Assembly (NCBI RefSeq): GCF_014839805.1 | Contig: NC_051116.1 | Location: 9,281,556 to 9,345,555 of the forward strand | Reading direction: 5' to 3' | Origin: Manduca sexta | Taxonomy: Eukaryota; Arthropoda; Insecta; Lepidoptera; Sphingidae | DNA: 64,000 bases | Shown here: positions 36,349 to 49,105 of the stretch, piece after piece | Layout of the letters: every line of letters starts with the position of its first letter | Position numbering within the stretch: the first letter of the stretch is position 1 | Notes under the pieces: generated by a model | Told to the model about the DNA's origin: nothing | The model's database searches: none | What the model saw: only the letters and a program-made list of their open reading frames with translations | Program-made: the position numbers and the translations under genes

Positions 36349-36641
36349 CTGGTGGTAGGTCTCTCATATGTGAGAGTCCGCCTGGTACCACCGCAATATC
36401 TATTTCTGTCGCCAAGCAGCAGTGTATAGTCACTGTTGTGTTCCCGTTTAAACAACTGTACATAAAACAATTGGATATAAAACTTAACATCTCATGTTTC
36501 AGGATGGCGAGCGCAGTGGAATATCAAACAATACTTTGTAATTCAAAGTATTTGATGGTGTTTCTACTGTTTATGGGCGATCGTATCGCTTACCATCAGG
36601 CGAACGGCGAGCTCGTCTCGTCATTCCATGCAGTAATAAAA
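36349..36641 (+). repeat. family C, full-length copy
   Basis: Head CTGGTGGTAGG, hairpin CTCTCATATGTGAGAG, then TCCGCCTGG. Body GGATGGCGAGCGCAGTGG. End CTTACCATCAGGCGAACGG and GTCTCGTCATTCC. It confirms the length and ends of the family. Confidence 0.83.
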
Positions 36642-37402
36642 TTGAGTACAACAAAATGACAAATTAAGTCACTCTCCTTACACTTTTTACCCTAAAGCAA
36701 TATTACACGGGCCCTCGCACGTCTAAAATACCGAGCTATAAAAAGGCCATCTACTAAAAATATTTGAGATAGACGCCGTAAAATCTAGACAAGGTAGACC
36801 CACTTTAGACTTCAATTTCGTTGACAACCCTCGACAATTAAGGTTGATGATTTAAAGCTCCCGGAGGCTCCGTCAAATATTATACCCTCATAAAAACATA
36901 ACCGAATAATTTAAGGACCCATAAAAACATTATATTACAATTTCGACTTGTTATATACTCATTATGGAAATCAGTTAAGAAATTTCGCGGTGTTTTATGA
37001 TGGGAAACTTGTAGGATTTTGTACTTTTTAGCCCATAGCCTACTGTTGGGTATTGGTTTATTCCATAACTTTAAAATATAGGATTTTAATTTTATTTAGT
37101 ATACACCATGAACTGCTTGAGATCTCTTTATAGGATGTCTCTCAACTCAGTGTGCCTATTGGCAAAGGCCTCTTCCCAAAGCTTCTATTGTATGCGGTCT
37201 TGAGTATTCAACTCTATTAAAACCTTAAGCAAAACATAGAGTTTCAATAGAGTTGAATAATTGAATTACAGAGTTACTAGACAGTAAGCAACATAGACAG
37301 CAGCAAAACAACAACAGAACGTTAAGTTCCTGCATGTCACAGAACTTTACTTGCCATTCTGATACGTTTAGTATGTTGTACAATATTTAATTTTGCGATA
37401 CA
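36642..37402. other. non-coding DNA with a small hairpin
   Basis: No gene is seen. A 13-bp perfect inverted repeat lies at 37206-37218 and 37246-37258 with a 27-nt loop. Confidence 0.45.
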
Positions 37403-37735
37403 TGCGATAGCCTAGTTGGTTGTGGAACGGACTGCCGAGACGAATGTCCGCAGGTTGAAATCCCAAGGGTACACACCACTGACTTTTCTAAACATTATGT
37501 ATTTATTCTTTGTGAATTATCGCTTGCTTTAACGGTGAAGGAAAACACCGTGAGGAAACCTGCATATCCTAGAAATTCTCTACTAGGAATTTTCGAGGAT
37601 GTGTGAAGTCTACCAACCCGCACTAGGCCAGCGTGGTGGACTAAGGCCTAATCCCTCTCAGTAGTGGAGGAGGCCCGTGCCCAACAGTGGGACAGCATAT
37701 AGTACAGGTCTGGTATTATTATTATTATATTATTA
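37403..37735 (+). repeat. SINE-A, full-length copy
   Basis: A box TAGCCTAGTTGG and B box region CAGGTTGAAATCCC in the tRNA-like head. Full body, then a long (ATT)n tail. ATTTAATTTTG at 37385-37395 and ATTTGATTTTG at 37735-37745 may be an imperfect target duplication. Confidence 0.9.
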
Positions 37736-39170
37736 TTTGATTTTGATCGAGTAACATTATTGACAGGTGTAATATAAGGCGCCCAAATATAGCAGTCCCA
37801 CTCTCAACTATGCTCTTAAAGGGTAATCAAATATTTAAGCTACATTAGCCATCTAAACATTTGACCGAAAAAAATACTTAATTGTGAAACAGGCCATAAG
37901 TCTCATAATACCTTATTAAGCTAGGATAAAAATATTTAGACGTGACTAACATTTTTTTCCTTCTAATTTCCCTTTTGTAATGTAAATTCTAATTATCATT
38001 ACGATTTCCAAACCGCCTTTATGCATATAATTAGTACCTATAAGGCGGGTTCTCTTTTTGAAAATTGCACCCTTCGCCACTACAATTGAGTATATTAAAT
38101 AGTACCTTATCCTATATAGTAACTAGTCTGGTACAGTTTATTATTAAGTGGTCACTTTGCTAATTCTACTAGAGAATATAACTAAGTGATTATGTTGTAA
38201 AGCAGTTGATTATTAACTTACCTGTCAGTTGTTGAAATCTTTGTAAAAGTAATTACGTTAAATAAGTGGTAAATCTTTTTATTATAAACAAAATTGTTTT
38301 TCTAACATTAGTTATAATTTGATACTTATTGATATGACTTATTTTCAACTAAAACAAATATCGAAATACTAAGTCCATCTCCATTAAATTATCTGTAGTA
38401 AGTAATCGCGAGTGGCGCCAGATGTAGTTAGTAACAGGACGCCGGGTTAGTGCGAACTAGGTTAGTGTTAGACGTCGTGTTGCACAATGGTATAGTATAT
38501 TGTATTTCCTTTAAAAGTCATAGTTAACTTGAAGTAGCATTTTATAGTTTTGATGCTGGATGTAGAGTCAGCAACAAAAAAAACAAACAAAACAACAGTT
38601 AGCTTACTTTACTTTAGTTTAAAAGATGACATATCTATATTTTGAACCAATTCATTGAATATTGACAGGTTTTCCTGCATTAATGCCTCATTTTTGATCC
38701 CTAAAGCGATAGCGTTTGCTTCTGGCCTTACATGAGCGATCAGTTTCCCTCTTTTTTTTGCTTAAACTGCATTTGTTAATACAATACCAATCCTGTGTAT
38801 CAAAGAGAGACATTGCATGCTTTGACGGTTGCTACAATTATTCCGGCTTGACTATCCGAGCTGTATCATCATACAATAAAATTTATTCATCCAAATATAC
38901 AAGTTATTAATCTGTAACGAGCTGAATTTTAAAACGCTATTAAAAATTCCATCCAATTTTCGTAATATTTGCGCAGTCCGCGGCGCTCAAATGAAAATCT
39001 TTTGCATTTATTATAAAAAACTGAATTTGTATGAAAAGTGTCGCGGTTTGACGTTTTAGAGGAACTACGATATTCCGAATAAAGCGAATGCAGACGTCCG
39101 TAAATATTATCGTAGGACTTTGTATAGGTATAATAAGTTAAAATAAAATATTTGTTTTTAGTTTTGATTT
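37736..39170. other. non-coding DNA, no gene seen
   Basis: It contains a degenerate hAT-MITE right end (ACCCTTCGCCACTAC, about 38070-38085). The stretch 38405-38470 is slightly GC-richer. ATGTAGAG lies at 38560-38567. Confidence 0.4.
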
Positions 39171-39440
39171 GACTGCATCGGGGGCGTAGTTGTACTGCGT
39201 GCGCGGTACGGCAGCACTCTGAGGTCCTGAGTTCAAAATCCTGGTCGGAATCAAAGTGATATTGGAGTTTTTACCTGCTCAGTGATCCATGAGTTTAGTA
39301 TTTGTGCTGGATATGGCGATAGGCTCGCCACCTATTACATCATGGGAACACACTTGGCGAAAAGTGTGTGCTAGTGTGCCCTAGTTGCGCCTCTGCATAC
39401 CGCTTCGGGGATAAATGCGTGATAGATGTGTGTTTGTTTT
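39171..39440 (+). repeat. SINE-B, full-length reference copy
   Basis: Head GACTGCATCGGGGGCGTAGT gives the A-box region. The B box GTTCAAAATCC is at 39231-39241. The body holds GCGATAGGCTCGCCACCTAT, and the end holds CGCTTCGGGGATAAATGCGT. Flanking GTTTTGATTTG and GTTTAGATTTG may be an imperfect target duplication. Confidence 0.9.
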
Positions 39441-41434
39441 GTTTAGATTTGTTTCATTAAATGTACAGATACTTTTATTTACACGTTATAATTAATAAAT
39501 ATTAAAAACAACATTCATTATAATAATTTCATTACATAATCCGTAAAAAATAATTTAAACTAACTACAAAGACCAATTACAATTTAAAAAAAAAACAAGA
39601 TGTCCCTCCTCCTTTTTCGAAAGTTTGATAAAAATAATCCACTTCTCATATTACATATAATATGTAATTTCAGAATAAAACTGATTGAGAGCTGGTCACC
39701 AACTTACGGTACTAACAAATAATAAACTGTATTTAATTAACAAATAATCCGACACCGAATAACACCGACTAAAATCGGATAACAACCACTGTCAAAATCA
39801 GCCGTCAGCGTCCCGCTTAGCAACAATTTCACGGAGCCCGGAAAAAATAATTTGTTCTATTTCCTTCGCAAACATGTCTATCTTTTATTCGCATCTTATT
39901 TTTATTGGCTTATCTATAAATGCTGTTATCTGATAACAAAGTTTCTGGTTGTAAATATAAAGAGGAATCTCCGCCAATATCCGCTGATGTCGTTAATGCG
40001 ATAGTTTTATTTGCTTTTACGTCCGGGATGTGGGGTAGTGTCGCACTGAAAGTGGCTGTACTGATAAAATAATTGTTCAAATTATGTGAAAATAAAAATG
40101 GAGATAAGGACTGGCGTACAGTTATCGGTTATACGAGATCGCCTTAACTGGAATATTGAGAAATGCGTGTAGGTGTAATTATTACACAATGTAATGAAAT
40201 AAATAAGTATGCTGATTAAAATATACTTTTAAAAGTGTATTTTGTATGACCTGTACTATTAATCACTTTTTAATACCTAAAAACTTCAAATTGGTTTACC
40301 CTTTGTTAGGCCGCATTTATAATACAATGATTTGTGTTTGAAATATTTTAACCTCGGGCATTTTGCACATTACTTTATAATTTATTTCGTTGACATTATT
40401 TGTGGCCTAAATAAATATTATATATGTTCAATTTTGAGACGATTTTCTGTTAAGCCGATAGCTTTGCGTCAGTCCTAATGACCTATGTCACTGTCTAACT
40501 TTATGATGGTAGAGTCGGTTCGTTGGCACGTTGGCTAATAACAAGCGCCGATCTATTGGACAACGTCCAACAGAAATTATCGATGTGGCGCCAACTTATT
40601 ACAAGTCATAAAAATTGCAGGATTTTGTACTGAAAAATCTTTGATTTTAAATTTTAAATTATTCTCGTATAACTCGGATTCATCGACTTAACATTACTAG
40701 CGACATCCATATGAACTTTATATGAATATACTTATTATAAAATGATCTTTTAACTCATAGCTTTATTGAATATAGAAAAAGGAATATATATCAAGGCTAA
40801 AACTATAAGCAATATGATTATGAATAATTTCCAATTTCCTTTAAAATACTGCATATTATTACAGAAATTAAAATTCGATAATGATACAAAAACACATCCA
40901 AGTTCGCTTCAGCCATATAATGGCGACTATATCCTAGGTATTGATCACTTATTACCATTCAGAAAATACTTACGTCTATCCTATATATCTATATCTTATA
41001 CTAGGACGGTACCCTAACATTACAAGTAAGTATATCGAGTACAATATCGCGTAACAACTCGTAAACCGCTGAGAGGCTAACTTATCGCCGGTTTTATTAG
41101 CGCCGTAACGAACGCAACGGCTTGCGCGTATTGTGCCGGCAGTCTATTGTGTCTACTTCCAACAATAGAGATATAATTCCAAGCAATTCAATTACCTTGG
41201 TATATTATAATTATAGCTTCTAAAATATTTCTTGTTTACCTGTTCTTTTCATATTTGTGGCTTCAATACTTTTTCTTGACACATTTTTGTTATAAAACTA
41301 AATGACGGAACGAGGAAATCTCAAGCTTCTAAAATAAATATAAATACCTGAAGTAGTTTAGGCTAGTTTGTTTTGCCTTATATTCCTTATTAATTTTATC
41401 CCTAATTTAAATTGTCCGTAGTTATATATGTGGT
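39441..41434. other. non-coding DNA, no gene seen
   Basis: AT-rich, with only short unsupported frames. A CCTCCTCCTTTTTCGAAAG stretch near 39605 resembles a LINE end. Confidence 0.45.
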
Positions 41435-41540
41435 TGTAATTGTTATTTAGAAATAATAATTATGATTCTTGTAAATTGTTTTTACGTATCATAAGTGCAA
41501 CTCTGTTCGCCTACGTGATAAATAAAGTATTTTTATTAGA
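41435..41540 (+). repeat. family G, 3' end
   Basis: GTATCATAAGTGCAACTCTG and GCCTACGTGATAAATAAAGT are shared with 9018-9125 (reverse) and, in part, 60977-61005. Confidence 0.65.
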
Positions 41541-44500
41541 CTATTTTGCACGTTGAACTGTAAAAAACCGTATGTCACTACATTATAAATCTAAGTGAAA
41601 CGATTTCATGATATATTATAATGCGTAGTAATTTCACACACTTCTATATAATTCCAACCGGAATATATTACCACTTATTTACTGCTGCTTATTGGCAGAA
41701 GTAAACAAGATAGTTGTCCCTAGTTAAACAAAAACTCAAACATAAGATCTACTAAAACTAGATGAATAGCAAATAATATTTCTCGCTAAATATTAATAAA
41801 TAACTTAGTATTTACCTAAACCCGTATAAGACTTCAACTAAGCGCAGGCTAGACGCAAGTTCTCATTTTGTGTTAGACGTGGCTCCAAATAAAATTATTT
41901 GTTCGTAGTTGCGAACGGCGCCGCGGGCGGAACTATGTAATGACGAAACTTTACTTGTTAGAGGTTCATAACTACCTTGAGATTTACAAAATAAATGCGG
42001 GTCATTATACAGGCATTGTTATAAGATAAATCTGGTGTTAATTACGGTTATAAACATGTACTTGGATAATTTCATTTTGTTTCATTCTTCCTTGTCTAAA
42101 TTAGTCTCTATTCTTGAGTTGCTAAATTGTAATGATTTGATTCAAATTTGACAGAATTATGCAAATAAACACTGGTTTAAAGAGGACTTCTTTTCACTTT
42201 ATTTTATGACAAGCTTTTGATTGCGGTTTAGCCTGCATTAAAGTCCAATCCCGAGCTAGATGCCGAGTTCCCGGAATAAAATTGCAGCATCCTATTACTG
42301 AAAGAATTTTCAAAATCGGACCAGTTTTCCTACAAATTGGCGCATCAAAAATGTATTACGTTTACATATTTATAATAATGTTAAAATAAAAAGAAAAACA
42401 TTCACATCGAATTGATAACCTCCTCCTTTTTTGAAGTCGATTAAAAATATGTTGGAGAAGGTATTTCTGACACTTTTTGTTATTAAATACTGAGCGTTTG
42501 ACCGATCGAGGCAGTTAGTTATTGACAGACGTACTGAAAGATTGGCTGGTGACACATTTGTGAAAGTATCACTGTAGCCAGTGATAGTTATTTTTATTTT
42601 AATCAAATCGTTTTAGTTTCTAACAATAATATAATGTATAGTTACTGGCTATCCAGCACGCCAGTATTAAATTATTAAAAGAAACACCTCTGACGCACGG
42701 GCTCCGCATTCTCAACCTTATTTCAATTGAAGCTGATGTATTTTATTATACTCTGAGTGGATTCACAACGAAAGCCACATGAGTAATGTCATAAAACTAA
42801 ACAAATATTGTATACACTTATACATAGATTGTCAACATGGTAATGACCCTGTAAATAGTATTAGTTGGTTAATAAATAAATAAATTAAGTTTTTAATTGA
42901 TACAGAAGTTAAAAGCGTCATATTTCCATAGCTAGGTAGATATATCTAACCCCATCCTTCAGAGAGACCCTTATGTATAACGAACCCTTACTGATACGAT
43001 GACTGAAACGTTTGAAGACTTGATTTACGCTCATTTCGGATGCGTGTTCCAAAACTAGTTACAAACTACTATAATTTCGTGCGAGGGTTCCGCAGATTTA
43101 TTTAAAATTTAAATATTAACTACTAATTTATTCAGAAAGCAGAAATTATTCAGTGATTGTGTTTATAGGTTTGTACAAACATACGGTATCTTACGTCTGT
43201 GTGGTGGAACTAACTGTTTTGTTATATTATGTTATGGTGTTAGTTAAGAGTTAATCCGAACTTAGGGGAATTAAAGTGTATTTTTTATTGGAAAAACTCG
43301 CCTAAAGAATATTAGGGTTGAAAATGGCGATCAAGGCCTCATCCTTTTACAATCATCATATATTGTTATTGGATGAATTAGTTATGTCAATTGGCAATAC
43401 ATTTAAAATTAAATGATCTGATAGCTCGATTATTTGTGAAGTGAAATATAAATTAAACTCTACATTACTTGGCTATGACAACCACAAGCGACATAATATC
43501 AAGAATCATTATTTATCTAACATTCGATTATTTTAAGGACCTTTTTTATTACCTTAGAATGTATAACTAAAATCCCATTATTCACCTAATTTCTATCATT
43601 TACATAGTTGTGAATTAAATATTTTAAGTCAAAGTTTACCATTACCAATTCAAGATCAAACAAACTGCGAAAATAGCTACAGCGCTACGGCGTAGCTACG
43701 TAGAGGCCACGTAGCGCGGAACAAAGGCGACGTTACGACGTAGTCAAAGAGTTTCAAATTAATTTGGCAGACAACGACAGACAGTAATTTTCATTATCCA
43801 TTGAGACTACACAAAAACCCTCTCGATTTTCCGCGAGATAGAAACTTAATGACAAAAGAAAACAATCTAAATGGAGTCATTTTAAAAGGGTTGCTCGTAA
43901 AATCAACGCAAGATTTAATGTGGCCCCCGGGCTTGGAAGCACCGCAGATCGGATAAAAATTAACTGCTCTTCCCCCCCTTCCCCTCCGCCCGCCACCCCT
44001 CGCGGATAAAAGAGGGACAAAAGTTGGTATCTTTCTTTAGAAAATTATGAGTTAGAGTCTTATTGTTAGTAACAAACTACGCCGTAATCCAACACAAGTT
44101 TAGCGTAGAGATATTATATATAGCATTAGATGAGATAGGGATAACTTGAAGAAGAGTTTGTGTATATGTACGTATTTGAGTATATGTGTGAGTGTTTAAT
44201 CAGTAATTGTTAGTGCGTAACGTGTGTTTCATACAAAAGGGTTGGTTTAGTATTAATACCAGAGTAGAGCTGTTCATCTCGCCCATTTATATCCAATTAT
44301 ATAGGACGGGATTAATAGTTATGTTACTGTATAAAATGTCATGTCTCTTGACATTTATGACAAATTCATGTGCGTAGAGTTTTGGAATTATAATGAGCAG
44401 AGATTCTGTCGTAGCCTCTCATATCTAAATTGAAACATAATGTAACATTAAAATGCAATATACGATGGTAAATTTATTACTTTTTAGGAGTAATTACGGT

Positions 44501-45339
44501 ATTAGCGCAATGTGTTTTTATTTTAATATTCGAATATATTATAAAAGTATATATTGTCCGAGCTTGTGCGAAACTAATACTTTATCGATTGTATTAAATA
44601 CTCAGTTTTGTAATAGTTCCCTCAAAGTAATAAATAATTACAGTAATAATAATAGTTTCTGAAGTTTCACAGATCTGAAATTCTATTACGACAGCGTTCC
44701 CCTTTCTTCGTTTGTTAGTAAACTTACGCCAGTCAAAGATAAATAAATCCAATTCTATCTAAATATACGTTATACAGCGGTACAGTGCTCTGTACTTACG
44801 TGCCGCGTTTAATTGACTCGCTGCGGCCCAAGGATCCGGGATTACTCCTTGTAGAGTCTGGAGTGAAACGGGAACGGGTCCGGGAATAACGTTTTTTATT
44901 TAATCCCGAGGACCTTAATCTGACCAATCTCAGGCCGCGGGATTGTTGTGTATTGAATGTCGGAGGGTCGAATGTGGAAATATTGGTGAAGTTATTGTGA
45001 ACTTGGCCACTCATAAATCTTGTTAACTACTATTGGTATTTTTATTCTTATAATGTGGGTTATAACATGGAAATGCTTAATGAACACAACTTAAATATTT
45101 TTTGCAGATGCCCGGAATTTGGCAAATTGTTTTCAGATCGTATTTATATAATTATTTACATCAATAAATTTGTGTTTCGATTTAAAACAAATGTAAGCTC
45201 ATTTAAATCAAATCGAGCAAAATAAGTTTTTCGTCACTTCATCATAAGTTGCAAATAAACTTTTCTTCAACGCGTTGCTGATGTCATCCCCTAAGCCAGG
45301 CAAATCCTTTTCTGCAATCAGTACATTCCAAAGCTAGTA
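41541..45339. other. non-coding DNA with scattered repeat scraps
   Basis: No gene is seen. It holds a family C scrap near 41670-41700 (reverse), a LINE-end-like stretch at about 42395-42448 (CACATCGAATTGATAACCTC), an AATAAATAAATAAA tail near 42870, a C-rich tract at 43972-43999 and the GCTACGGCGTAGC motif at 43684-43705. Confidence 0.4.
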
Positions 45340-45650
45340 ATGAATTAAAACAGCCCCAGTCTCCCCGTCGCCGTTCGGGAGAAGCCAGCAATCCTGTACA
45401 GAATGAACGCTCAGATAAACTGCGCGCCAATACATTTCGGCGGATCCGGCAGATTCCTCGGAGCAGCGTCGATATTTATTTTAAAGCCCATTACCCCTCT
45501 CTCCCCTCGAGACCTCCGCCCCGGCGCCCCCGCTCTCCCTCGGCAATCTGTAAGGGCGGCAATAAAAACGTCTACAGCACTAATTGTGGAGCGTTGATCT
45601 TGCTGCTTTATGATAATTTGATCGGTGAGGGATGCCATGCGATTAGTTTG
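45340..45650. other. GC-rich island, candidate regulatory element
   Basis: Sequence such as CCGTCGCCGTTCGGGAGAAG and CCCCTCGAGACCTCCGCCCC stands out strongly from the flanks. Overlapping open frames exist on both strands, as expected from few stop codons in GC-rich DNA, and none looks like a known protein. Confidence 0.35.
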
Positions 45651-48605
45651 TGTGAGATATTCGGGGAATTAGGTTTTTTTAATATTTATTTTCTAATAAT
45701 TTAAAATTAAAAAAAAACAACAACATAATAGTGAAATACATGCGTAATAGTGAATTACTAGTTATAATATTGACCTGCTCTACATATTTACTAATCACAT
45801 TTTTTACATATTAGGACTCACAATATAAAATCACAGTTTAGTATTTGTACAAAATTCCCACACAACGATATTAATAAAAAGAACACTACTATTAATGTAA
45901 ATTGAGATTGCAGATAAAACTTCTTTCATAACTTGTCCCTATATTGAGCATCAGATTTTGTTTACTTAGGTAAGAGAAGCATGTCTTCTACACAAATCAG
46001 ATAGCTGAGTATTAAACCATTTTATTTTAGATCGAAAAGCGTTTATGATAATTCTCACCCTAGCTATAATTCATAGAAAATTTGAATATTAGCAATGCTG
46101 GCAAGGTTAAAAAAGTGTTTCTATCCGATTCTTTTGATTACGCTCATTTAATTTTACAACTAACACTGCATATATTTGTTACACTTTACTGAGAATACTT
46201 CTTCATCATTATATGTATATATAATAAAGTATTTTAGAAAACTAGAAAAATATTTGCAATACTCTTTCTAGCACAGCTACCCTGATTCTAATTCTCGTTA
46301 TTAGCATGTCCCATTAATCTGGTTCGTGAGGTACTCATCTGAGAGATCCGCTCTACGCCGCTACGCCGTAGCACTGTGTCGGGATTTGGACTGGATTCAA
46401 ACGATATTACCCGAGGTAGAGCCGGTAAACCTCTGCGTTTGACTGCTATTGTTACCTATAAGGCTTGATATACGTGCACGAGTATTAGACAACTTAAAAT
46501 GTTGTGCATTTAAGCCTATAATACTGTTATATTTTATTAGAGCTAGTTATTATGTAACAACTACTGGTTGTCCTAATTATAAATAAATAAATCACATAGT
46601 AAAAAAAAACATTATATTACGAATATAAGTGTATATGAAAATGTAAAAATAAGTTCTAATATCACATATGAAACTCTGAATGTATTAAGGTCTAATTCAG
46701 CTCCAGAGATATTGAACCATGGTTTTACATAAAGGCAATTTTTATCCTTGAAAAGTGGATTCTAATTTCAGGATATTTATTTATCCCTGATGAGGCACGG
46801 CACTGCCACTTTCGAGGCTCTGCGCGTGCGTGTGTGACTGAACTAAAACGGTTACGCCTGTACCTATGTAATCTCTATATCGATCGGTTGATGTTTCAGG
46901 AGTATTAAATTCAGTAATTGAAAGATACGGGATTTAGAATCGGATGGTGGGATTTGATAGAGATTATTGATATCGATTCCCCTTTGTAGAAGAGGTGAAA
47001 GGTTTTGTCTAAGAAACAGTGATTTTAAAATATAATAGTAATTATTTATATTATTCCTGTCAAACACAATGGGATTGGTAAGAAATGTTGTTTTAAATAA
47101 GCTTTGAAATACATTAAAGAAATGGATTCGCTGATATCTTGACCCAAAAAGGAAGAAGTCTTAACATATAGATTAAATATGATTATAGATAAAAGGAATA
47201 ATGGAATATTAAGTCTTTCACAGTTTTCCATGTTTAGTATTTTATTATTCAAAGTTTGTGTCTCCTTCACTGTTTACGTATAATTTGTCATAAATACAAA
47301 GTGATGAAATCTTTATAAATAAGTTAACCTTAATTTAAGTTTCATAAAGTGCATTGTTAATAAATTCCTAAGTTGGAACGCCCCGCACACTCAGTGACTT
47401 AACATTTCGATCATGCACCCCGTCTCTACCCTTTCCTTGTTCGAACCCACGTCACTCAAATCGATTGCATGCTTCACTATCAAAACTGTGTAGACTTCAC
47501 TGACATATTTCCATGAAGAATTTAAAATGATTTTAAATAGAAGTAGAATAAACATTTAACTATGTTCTTAGAATACCGTAAAGATTTTAAAGAAGTAGAC
47601 TTATGAGTATAAGTATTCATATAGTATGTATATATTCATTACATTTTTTAGACTGTAATGTAGAGTCAGCCACAAAAGAAGCTGAATAACAGAAAAATTA
47701 CGAAAGAGAAGCCGCCTAGAATCTAATTATATGAACCTTTCGCTACTGCAGATTGAATATTTTCATTATATTTTCATTGAAGATAATGTGTATAAGCGTT
47801 TTAAAATTATGTTCTGCTATTTTATGACTGTACCAAGTTGGGTTTGATGCCAGAGACATACTATATCTGCATTCTGATGATATAGAGATGAGACAATTTT
47901 AATATCACATGTTTATACAAACTTGTACGATAAATTTTCATCGTTCTATAATTCATCTTCTTTGAACTAAGATGACAGCACTGAACTGCAGATAGCATAA
48001 AATATCACTAATATTTAAATCTCAAAATTTTAAAAGAATTAGCCAAATTATCTATACAATCAAATTACCTCTAGTATAAAATTAGACCGAACATAAAGTC
48101 ATTTAAACTTAACTGATAATTAAAAAGGAGCAATGTTAATGAATGTGTTAATTGAAAACAGCGATAAAGAGAAGGACCATAACAGTTCAAAGGAAATTTA
48201 AACTTAAAAAGATAAATTAAATAAATAGGCCGTATAAAATATGAAAATTATTTACGCATTTTATAAGTGGTAAATCTAAATCTGGCGAACAGGCTGAAAG
48301 CAAGAGTTTAACGGGTAGAATTGCGCAATAAATTTTATTTCAGTTTCGCCGATATAATTATAGTGAAACATAACATAATTTCCTTTGGTAATGAACTGTT
48401 TATGGCCAGGCATGGTATAAGTGAAGGTTACAAAAAAAAATTGTGATGGAACTAATTAGTTTGAAATGACTCTTCAAAAGACTTGAGGAGAAGTTTGTAA
48501 ATAAGTAATAATTAATACACTGACTGATAAATAATGTTTATGAATAACATTAGTTATTAAGATAACGAATATAGGTATAAGTAATAACCTATCATGGGAC
48601 AGAAT
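45651..48605. other. non-coding DNA, no gene seen
   Basis: It holds the second copy of the 22-nt GCTACGCCGTAGC motif (46351-46372, reverse), an AATAAATAAAT tail near 46580, and a degenerate hAT-MITE right end at about 47695-47748. Confidence 0.4.
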
Positions 48606-49105
48606 NNNNNNNNNNNNNNNNNNNNNNNNNNNNNNNNNNNNNNNNNNNNNNNNNNNNNNNNNNNNNNNNNNNNNNNNNNNNNNNNNNNNNNNNNNNNNNN
48701 NNNNNNNNNNNNNNNNNNNNNNNNNNNNNNNNNNNNNNNNNNNNNNNNNNNNNNNNNNNNNNNNNNNNNNNNNNNNNNNNNNNNNNNNNNNNNNNNNNNN
48801 NNNNNNNNNNNNNNNNNNNNNNNNNNNNNNNNNNNNNNNNNNNNNNNNNNNNNNNNNNNNNNNNNNNNNNNNNNNNNNNNNNNNNNNNNNNNNNNNNNNN
48901 NNNNNNNNNNNNNNNNNNNNNNNNNNNNNNNNNNNNNNNNNNNNNNNNNNNNNNNNNNNNNNNNNNNNNNNNNNNNNNNNNNNNNNNNNNNNNNNNNNNN
49001 NNNNNNNNNNNNNNNNNNNNNNNNNNNNNNNNNNNNNNNNNNNNNNNNNNNNNNNNNNNNNNNNNNNNNNNNNNNNNNNNNNNNNNNNNNNNNNNNNNNN
49101 NNNNN
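48606..49105. other. assembly gap, 500 N
   Basis: Exactly 500 undetermined bases. A round number usually marks a scaffold gap of unknown true size. Frames crossing it are meaningless. Confidence 0.99.

Noticed and set aside
45403..45638. Proline- and arginine-rich frames on both strands
   Set aside because: Compositional artefact of a GC-rich island. No start context, splice sites or domain.
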